Source: an uncultured Selenomonadaceae bacterium
GTDB lineage: Bacteria; Bacillota; Negativicutes; Selenomonadales; Selenomonadaceae
Length of the DNA stretch: 9,623 nt
Direction of reading: 5' to 3'
NCBI GenBank assembly: GCA_905236785.1
Contig: CAJOQC010000170.1
Location: 1-9,623 of the forward strand
Below, piece after piece: positions 6,249 to 9,623 of this stretch; positions within the stretch are counted from its first letter, which is position 1; each line of letters opens with the position of its first letter. Made by a program: the position numbers and the translations under genes. The notes beneath the pieces are model-generated. The model made no database searches. It saw only the letters and a list, made by a program, of their open reading frames with translations, and was not told where the DNA came from.

Positions 6249-6632
6249 TCATTGCCATGCAATAATATTGTTCACTGACCAGTGAATTACCCCGTCGTAA
6301 TCGGGGCAATCGTCGTTTTCAAAAGTAAAACTGAAATAAACGGGTTCGTCAACGGGGACATACACCGAAAGATTTTCAAATTCGCCTTCGTCATACCAAA
6401 TAAGAACGCCGTCGTCGTCGTTTATCGTGACATCAAGTTTGGCATTCACCACCGTAACGCCGCTGTCGCCGCTGTTGGTAAAATGCCCCGACATGGTCAC
6501 GCTGCCTTCCTTTAACGCCACTTCGTCCGTGTCAAATTTAACGTATGCATCCCCCTGCGCCGCGCATGGTAAAAGACCGACGGCAAACGACAAAACAAGA
6601 ACCGACAACAACAGAAAGATTTGCTTTTTCAT
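6249..6632 (-). CDS. Small acidic exported protein, unrecognised
   Basis: I do not recognise this gene securely. The 127-residue product has a signal peptide (MKKQ, a hydrophobic core at 5-21, probable cleavage near CAA/Q at 25-26). Cys23 sits in LLPC; the proline before it argues against a lipobox. The mature part is short, acidic and beta-rich in pattern: VKFDTDEVALKEG, TMSGHFTNSGDSGVTVVNAK, then Asp/Glu-rich loops and VYFSFTFENDDCPDYDG. That alternation recalls FxLYD- or SLAP-type beta-sandwich domains of exported Bacillota proteins, as a weak resemblance only. The frame is open to an ATG at 6668 inside the preceding gene. The ATG at 6632 has AAAGGA 9 bases upstream and begins the signal peptide. 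It lies 25 bases after the DUF1232 gene, probably co-transcribed. Confidence 0.78.
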   Translation of the reverse strand: MKKQIFLLLSVLVLSFAVGLLPCAAQGDAYVKFDTDEVALKEGSVTMSGHFTNSGDSGVTVVNAKLDVTINDDDGVLIWYDEGEFENLSVYVPVDEPVYFSFTFENDDCPDYDGVIHWSVNNIIAWQ

Positions 6633-6657
6633 TACGGCTCGTCCTTTCCGCCAAACA

Positions 6658-7086
6658 TTAACCCGCATTTTCTTCGTCGTTCATTTTGTTTAATTTTTCC
6701 ACGGCTTTCATGCCGAAAAGATTGTGAATTTTAACTTTTGCCTTGGTTTTTACGTCCTCGTCAATGTACGCTTGCGCTAACAAGAGCGCCATGCCTATCG
6801 CCGCCGCATCGTCGGCGTAGCCGACAATGGGCGTAAAATCGGGAATTAAATCAACAGGGCTTATGAAATACCCCAAGGCAGCGTAAATTCCCGCTTTCAC
6901 TTTCATTGGGCAATTCGGGGATTCGGTGACGTAAAACAGTTGCAACGCTTTATATATGAGATTAAGCCCCGCCGAACCCACGTTGTCTTTTATTTTGTCC
7001 CACAGCCCCGCCTCCGAATATTCTTTGGAGTATTTGCCCATGTCAACGTTCTTTAATTCTTCGTTTAGTTTTTCTTTGTCTGCCAT
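6658..7086 (-). CDS. YkvA family (DUF1232) protein
   Basis: The 142-residue product contains the DUF1232 signature at about 71-93: LGYFISPVDLIPDF followed by PIVGYADDAAAI. This family includes Bacillus YkvA; its biochemical role is not established. Residues 1-40 are charged and variable, 41-60 are an amphipathic lead-in, and the conserved pair of short hydrophobic helices spans about 66-107. The C-terminus is lysine-rich and probably cytoplasmic. The ATG at 7086 follows a strong GGGGAGGA site with a 5-base spacer. It is divergent from the lrp-type gene and followed by the small exported protein. I found no convincing promoter for it in the 147-base divergent gap. Confidence 0.9.
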   Translation of the reverse strand: MADKEKLNEELKNVDMGKYSKEYSEAGLWDKIKDNVGSAGLNLIYKALQLFYVTESPNCPMKVKAGIYAALGYFISPVDLIPDFTPIVGYADDAAAIGMALLLAQAYIDEDVKTKAKVKIHNLFGMKAVEKLNKMNDEENAG

Positions 7087-7171
7087 GATTATCCTCCCCC
7101 CGAAAATTACAAAGGATTGTCAGCTTGGTAATACTTCGCCGCAGAGACGTTTTTTCCTGCAAACATTTTTC

Positions 7172-7200
7172 TTGCCATGCCGCCCGCGCTTTGGTATATT
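7172..7200 (+). promoter_or_regulatory. Putative sigma-A promoter of the regulator-aminotransferase operon
   Basis: TTGCCA (7172-7177), a 17-base spacer and TATATT (7195-7200), with TG one base before the -10 (TGGTATATT, extended -10). The predicted start near 7207 leaves a leader of about 27 bases holding AGGAGGT. Because Lrp/AsnC regulators usually repress or tune their own operon, an operator in this gap is likely, but I could not identify a clear palindrome. Confidence 0.65.
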
Positions 7201-7233
7201 TTCATTTCGTAGAAGAAATTAGGAGGTATTTTT

Positions 7234-7713
7234 ATGCGCGAGCTTTTGGAACTGATTGAACATGATGCCCGTCGCCCCGTAAGTGAAATGGCGGTAATGC
7301 TCAAAAAAAGCGAATACGAAATCGAAAACGAAATTAAACGACTTGAAAAAAACAAAATAATCCTGTCATACAACACCCTCATTGACTGGGAAAAATTCGG
7401 TTCGGATACCGTGACGGCAATAATCGAAATAAATTTAACTCCGCAAAGGGAAGTCGGCTTTGACGCTATCGCCGAACGAATTTATCGTTTCGATGAGGTA
7501 CGCACGGTTTATCTTATGAGCGGCAGTTTTGACCTGCTAGTCATAATAGAAGGAAAATCGTTAAAGGATGTGGCTAACTTTGTTGCTACCCGTCTTTCGA
7601 CAATCGAAGGCGTAACCGCCACAAGAAGTCATTTCATGCTAAAACCCTACAAAAAAGACGGCATTATCATAGGCGACGAAGAAGCCGACAGAAGGCTGGT
7701 GGTGTCGCCGTGA
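7234..7713 (+). CDS. Lrp/AsnC family transcriptional regulator (AlaR-like)
   Basis: A DNA-binding regulator that senses an amino acid or related effector. The 159-residue product has the N-terminal winged helix-turn-helix (about 1-50: LLELIEHDARRPVSEMAVML, then EIENEIKRLEKNKIILSY) and a C-terminal RAM ligand/oligomerisation domain (about 60-145) with the GSFDLLVIIEG core at 97-107. The ATG at 7234 has a perfect AGGAGGT site with a 5- to 6-base spacer. The stop overlaps the aminotransferase start by 4 bases (GTGA), the same arrangement as Bacillus alaR-alaT (yugG-yugH). It therefore probably regulates that gene. The symbol is withheld because the effector cannot be read from sequence. Confidence 0.93.
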   Translation: MRELLELIEHDARRPVSEMAVMLKKSEYEIENEIKRLEKNKIILSYNTLIDWEKFGSDTVTAIIEINLTPQREVGFDAIAERIYRFDEVRTVYLMSGSFDLLVIIEGKSLKDVANFVATRLSTIEGVTATRSHFMLKPYKKDGIIIGDEEADRRLVVSP

Positions 7714-8888
7714 CCAAAATAAATTGGCAAGAGAGGCTCTCTCCGGCGGTAAATGCCATTGCGCCTTCGGGCATAAGAAAATTTTTCGACATAGCCGCCA
7801 AAATGCAGGACGTTATTTCTTTGGGCGTTGGCGAACCGGACTTTGTTACTCCGTGGACAATTCGCGAAAGTTGTGTTTACGGCTTGGAACGGGGGTACAC
7901 TTCATACACCGCCAACCGCGGAATGAAGGAGTTGCGGGACGAAATAGCCGCTCATTACAAAAGAAGATTTAATTTTGCCGCCGATGCCGACAAAGAAATT
8001 CTTGTTACCGTAGGCGTCAGCGAAGCATTGGACATTGCTCTTCGCGCCGTTCTTTCCCCGGGCGACGAGGTTTTAATCCCCGAGCCATGCTACGTTTCGT
8101 ATGCCGCCTGCACCACTTTGGCGGGGGGCGTTGCCGTACCCGTGGCGGCGAAAATAGAAAACGAATTTCGCGTAACCGCCGCCGAACTTGAAGCACACGT
8201 CACCGACAAAACGAAAGTTTTGCTCATCGGCTACCCCAACAACCCCACCGGCGCGATAATGACCCGCGAAGATTTGTTGGCGGTGGCGGATTTTGCCGAA
8301 AAGCATGACCTTATCGTTATATCGGACGAAATATACGGCGATTTGACTTATGAGGGCGAGCCTGTTTGTTTTGCCGCTCTTCCCAAGATGAAAGAACGGA
8401 CGATTTTGCTTAACGGTTTTTCCAAAGCCTACGCCATGACGGGTTGGCGCGTCGGCTACGCAATCGCCAACGAAACAATCAGCGCGGCCATGACCAAAAT
8501 TCACCAGTACACCATGCTTTGCGCCCCCATTACGGCGCAAATGGCCGCCGTGGAAGCGTTGCGGCGCGGCGAAAAGTACAAGGACAAAATGGTGGCCGAA
8601 TACGACCGCCGCCGCCGCTTGATTTACGACGGCTTTAACAAAATGGGACTTAACTGTTTTGAGCCTAAGGGCGCATTTTACATTTTCCCCAGTATAAAAG
8701 AAACAGGGCTTGACGACAACACCTTTGCCGAGGAAATTTTGACAGCCGAACACGTTGCCCTTGTGCCGGGGAGTGCCTTCGGCGAATCGGGAAAAGGTCA
8801 TGTGCGTTGTTCTTACGCCACTTCTACGGATAAAATATCCGAAGCGTTAAACCGCATCGAAAATTTCTTGCGAAAGCGCAGACGGTGA
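7710..8888 (+). CDS. Class I/II PLP-dependent aminotransferase (AlaT/PatA-like)
   Basis: This enzyme transfers an amino group between an amino acid and a 2-oxo acid, using pyridoxal phosphate, in the cytoplasm. The 392-residue length is typical of the fold type I aspartate-aminotransferase family. Visible hallmarks are: substrate-side GEPDFVTP (41-48); phosphate-cup region TVGVSEALDIAL (100-111); NNPTG (177-181, N178 contacting the cofactor); SDEIYGDLTY (205-214, D206 and Y209); the Schiff-base lysine K239 in NGFSKAYAMTGWRVGY; and the carboxylate-binding R366 in HVRCSYA. The start is the GTG at 7710, overlapping the regulator stop, so translation is coupled. The Bacillus counterpart of this gene pair makes alanine from pyruvate, but aspartate, aromatic or other specificities cannot be excluded. 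Confidence 0.95.
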   Translation: MTKINWQERLSPAVNAIAPSGIRKFFDIAAKMQDVISLGVGEPDFVTPWTIRESCVYGLERGYTSYTANRGMKELRDEIAAHYKRRFNFAADADKEILVTVGVSEALDIALRAVLSPGDEVLIPEPCYVSYAACTTLAGGVAVPVAAKIENEFRVTAAELEAHVTDKTKVLLIGYPNNPTGAIMTREDLLAVADFAEKHDLIVISDEIYGDLTYEGEPVCFAALPKMKERTILLNGFSKAYAMTGWRVGYAIANETISAAMTKIHQYTMLCAPITAQMAAVEALRRGEKYKDKMVAEYDRRRRLIYDGFNKMGLNCFEPKGAFYIFPSIKETGLDDNTFAEEILTAEHVALVPGSAFGESGKGHVRCSYATSTDKISEALNRIENFLRKRRR

Positions 8889-8905
8889 AATTTTAAGGAG
8901 AAATC

Positions 8906-9565
8906 ATGTTCTGTCAAAACTGCGGCGCGGAAAATAATTTCGGCGCGCATTTTTGCTCCGCTTGCGGCGCAAACCTCCTGACTTCGCCCGACGATGTTTA
9001 CACGCCGGACAAAACCTTGGGAGAAATTATTCTAAAGACCGACGGTCGCCTTAACAGAAAACGTTATCTAAAAAGATTTTTCATCATAGGCGTTATGGAA
9101 TTTCTCTTCATCATGCTTTTGGCGATGTTGTTTTTCGTTGCGGAAGGGCGAAATGTTGACGAACGGTTTACTTATGCATACACTTTCGTGCTGATGATTT
9201 TTCTTGTTCCCCAATATTGCCTTGACGTGCGGCGGCTTCACGACCTAAATCGCGGCTCGTTTTTGGCGGTATTAAGTTTTTTGTGCGGAATGACTCTTGT
9301 TTTGGGCGGTTATACCGGCGCAGACGGCACTCGTCCCGATCAAATTATCGCCTCAACAGTAAGTTGCGTTGTCGGTTTTTATCTTTTGTTTGCCAAGGGC
9401 AAAACAGGTAAAAACCAATACGGGGCAGACCCGTTGGGGCAATCCGCCCCGGACGACGGGCCAAACTGGGAATTAAGAACAGCTCTTATGATAATCGGTT
9501 TGGTGGGGTTGATTATTTTTGTGCTGATAAAAACAGCCGTCACCATGCAAATGGAACACTTATAA
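8906..9565 (+). CDS. DUF805 membrane protein with N-terminal zinc ribbon
   Basis: The 219-residue product starts with a zinc-ribbon finger (C3-x2-C6 and C17-x2-C20: FCQNCGAEN and HFCSACGAN). A linker follows, then a DUF805 domain marked by DGRLNRKRYL (46-55), DVRRLHDLNRGS (107-118) and GKNQYGADPLG (168-178). Hydrophobic segments lie at about 56-79, 90-104, 117-136 and 148-163. A further helix at about 193-212 lies after the DUF805 core. The function of DUF805 proteins is unknown. The ATG at 8906 has AAGGAG 6 bases upstream and lies 17 bases after the aminotransferase, so it is probably in the same operon. A link to amino acid metabolism is not shown. Confidence 0.9.
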   Translation: MFCQNCGAENNFGAHFCSACGANLLTSPDDVYTPDKTLGEIILKTDGRLNRKRYLKRFFIIGVMEFLFIMLLAMLFFVAEGRNVDERFTYAYTFVLMIFLVPQYCLDVRRLHDLNRGSFLAVLSFLCGMTLVLGGYTGADGTRPDQIIASTVSCVVGFYLLFAKGKTGKNQYGADPLGQSAPDDGPNWELRTALMIIGLVGLIIFVLIKTAVTMQMEHL

Positions 9566-9569
9566 AGAC

Positions 9570-9593
9570 AAAATAAATCATAAAATAAATCAT
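9570..9593. repeat. Perfect 12-base tandem direct repeat after the last gene
   Basis: AAAATAAATCAT occurs twice with no gap, at 9570-9581 and 9582-9593, starting 5 bases after the DUF805 stop codon. It is AT-rich and noncoding. It may be a simple duplication or the edge of a regulatory region for a gene beyond the window. Confidence 0.9.
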
Positions 9594-9623
9594 TGTTGCT
9601 TTTTTACAGATAAGCAATCCCCC

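Noticed and set aside
6628..6654. Lipoprotein reading of the small exported protein (LLPC at residues 20-23)
   Set aside because: A proline directly before the cysteine does not fit a lipobox; a signal peptidase I site just after it fits better.
8073..8801. Minus-strand open frame (242 codons) antisense to the aminotransferase
   Set aside because: Fully inside a complete, motif-rich enzyme gene; the translation is rich in His, Gly and Phe without family features, typical of a shadow frame.
9596..9617. Terminator after the DUF805 gene
   Set aside because: The six-pair AT-rich stem has a 10-base loop, and the window ends before any T-run could be seen; not supportable.

Overview
The window looks like Bacillota (Firmicutes) chromosome. 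The evidence is a flagellar gene block in the Bacillus fla/che order (flbD-fliL-fliM-fliY-cheY-fliO-fliP-fliQ-fliR-flhB), a FliY-type switch protein (phosphatase domains plus a FliN domain) instead of a short FliN, strong AGGAGG-like ribosome binding sites, several GTG/TTG starts and sigma-A-like promoters. An lrp-type regulator next to an aminotransferase resembles the Bacillus alaR-alaT pair. A. Diderm Bacillota (Negativicutes) are possible from the style of the genes, but nothing here settles the class.

Positions 1-6073 (minus strand) carry the flagellar operon. Reading in the direction of transcription: FlbD/SwrD, the basal-body protein FliL, the switch proteins FliM and FliY, the chemotaxis regulator CheY, then the type III export gate proteins FliO, FliP, FliQ, FliR and the first 35 codons of FlhB, which runs off the left edge. 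A good sigma-A promoter lies ahead of flbD, and a second lies in the 114-base gap ahead of cheY. CheY-P should bind the N-terminal EID motifs of FliM and FliY. FliY keeps both CheC-type phosphatase motifs, so the signal and its eraser are encoded side by side.

Positions 6249-7086 (minus strand) carry two genes unrelated to flagella: a YkvA-type DUF1232 protein and, 25 bases downstream, a small acidic exported protein that I do not recognise. They occupy the place where hook genes would stand in a complete fla/che operon.

Positions 7234-9565 (plus strand) carry an AsnC/Lrp regulator, a class I aminotransferase overlapping it by 4 bases, and a zinc-ribbon DUF805 membrane protein. A single extended -10 promoter lies ahead of the regulator. 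The three are tightly spaced and probably form one operon. A perfect 12-base tandem repeat follows the last stop codon.

No stretch over 300 bases lacks a gene. The longest gaps are 6074-6248, 7087-7233 and 2870-2983, and each holds a promoter candidate. I saw no RNA gene, insertion sequence, CRISPR array, prophage or defence gene. The region is mostly ordinary. The points most worth a second look are the FliY linker, the promoter architecture and the two uncharacterised accessory proteins.
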